Shown in pieces: positions 45,577 through 46,055 of a DNA stretch of 46,055 nucleotides; position 1 is the stretch's first letter, and every line of letters begins with the position of its first letter. The notes beneath the pieces were generated by a model. It did no database searches, was not told the origin of the DNA, and saw only the letters and a list, made by a program, of their open reading frames with translations. The position numbers were made by a program, and so were the translations under genes. Source of the DNA: JAGMES01 sp023128035 (GTDB taxonomy: Bacteria > Bacillota > Halanaerobiia > DY22613); the NCBI GenBank assembly GCA_030627905.1, contig DAOVRZ010000034.1, positions 1 to 46,055 on the forward strand, in the 5' to 3' direction.

Positions 45577-46055
45577 ATGACTGCAAAGAGAAAACGCTTG
45601 ACTGCTAAAACAAAGTTTAACATTTTCCTTAATACTCGAGCCAAAGATGCTCCAGTGGGAAAATTTTTACGAGAGTATGGTTTGCACCTTGCTGATTTAA
45701 AAAAGAAAAAGCTTTAGCGGATTTAAGTGTTGAATTGATGCTTTTAAAAAAAACGCTATATAGGTCTATCAGGTAATCTGTACAACCATCATATCTATGG
45801 TGAACAGCGAAAAGCACTTTTAGATCTTATTGATGAGGGTTTCCAAAACGGACTTCCCCAATGCAAAGTTTGCGAAAAATTGCAAATCGATGAACGTAGA
45901 GCTCAGCGTTGGCGTAAAGACGCCGCTAGCGGAATTTATAACAGAAAAACCAGAGCTAGCAATCAAAAATCTTATAATGCTCTTACTCCTGCAGAAGATG
46001 CTATCGTTAATCAAATGATTGCCAGTAAAGAATATGCAGATGCTAGTTGTAGAGT
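45577..46055 (+). pseudogene. IS3-like (rve-type) transposase, frameshifted, cut by window edge
   Basis: Starting at ATG 45577 behind AAAAAGGGTG, the reading frame begins MTAKRKRLTAKTKFNIFLNT and stops at TAG 45715 after 46 codons. The A-run before it (AAAAAAGAAAAA) offers a shift into a frame reading KALADLSVELMLLKK. A second A-run near 45747 shifts into a long frame reading YGEQRKALLDLIDEGFQNG, QRWRKD and LTPAEDAIVNQMIASKEYAD to the window end. These are the helix-turn-helix and linker parts seen ahead of the integrase-like catalytic domain in IS3-like transposases. One shift at an A6G site could be programmed, as in IS3 elements, but two suggest decay or homopolymer sequencing errors. Confidence 0.65.

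Noticed and set aside
45629..46018. ORFs on both strands in the right-end transposase region
   Set aside because: They are other-frame translations of the frameshifted transposase, whose correct frames give recognisable helix-turn-helix text.
1..46055. CRISPR array, tRNA or rRNA genes
   Set aside because: No regularly spaced direct repeats and no cloverleaf or rRNA sequence were noticed; the repeats seen are single palindromes or a coding hexamer array.

Overview
This 46,055-base window comes from an AT-rich genome (about one third GC by eye) with strong AGGAGG-type ribosome binding sites, many TTG/GTG starts and typical Firmicute codon use. It suggests a low-GC, probably anaerobic Firmicute of the Clostridia or Halanaerobiales type. 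That placement is an inference from composition and protein style, not from a marker gene.

Almost everything is on the minus strand, so the window reads from high to low coordinates. At the right edge (about 45.58-46.06 kb) a frameshifted transposase runs off the window on the plus strand. Then follow ordinary or decaying genes (41.3-45.3 kb): a pRiA4b ORF-3-like protein, a DUF89 protein, a flavodoxin-like protein and two small hypothetical genes that look eroded.

The core is a biosynthetic locus from 40.9 to 1.97 kb. It opens with a compact operon: a radical SAM/SPASM enzyme, an overlapping stand-alone FabF-like ketosynthase whose first catalytic His is replaced by Tyr, and a previously uncalled 31-residue peptide gene ending in Cys-Cys (38170-38265), followed by a terminator. 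Then come three giant PKS/NRPS proteins of 3901, 4637 and 3403 residues. Read colinearly: KS-AT-ACP / Cy-A(Cys)-PCP-Ox / C-A(Glu)-PCP-E // C-A(Ser)-PCP / C-A(X)-PCP / C-A(Gly)-PCP / KS-AT-ACP / C // half-C-A(Gly)-PCP / C-A(X)-PCP / C-A(Val-like)-PCP / C. The predicted chain is starter - malonate - thiazole - D-Glu - Ser - X - Gly - malonate - Gly - X - Val. There is no loading module, no ketoreductase, no thioesterase, no phosphopantetheinyl transferase and no transporter in the window. How the chain starts and how it leaves are therefore both open questions.

The most interesting reading, which is inference, is that the radical SAM enzyme, the His-less ketosynthase and the Cys-Cys peptide form a ribosomal-peptide module attached to the assembly line, for example supplying or receiving the starter or product. 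A competing reading is that the peptide is a cysteine-sensing leader for the thiazole-making synthase.

Downstream of the last synthase (0-1.9 kb) lie a terminator, a frameshifted membrane/PH-like gene, a GNAT acetyltransferase fragment, an unknown 290-residue gene, two related palindromic hairpins, a probable tnpB 3' remnant and the start of an IS1182-like transposase that leaves the window at the left edge. The locus is thus bounded by mobile-element sequence and gene fragments on both sides, which fits horizontal acquisition.
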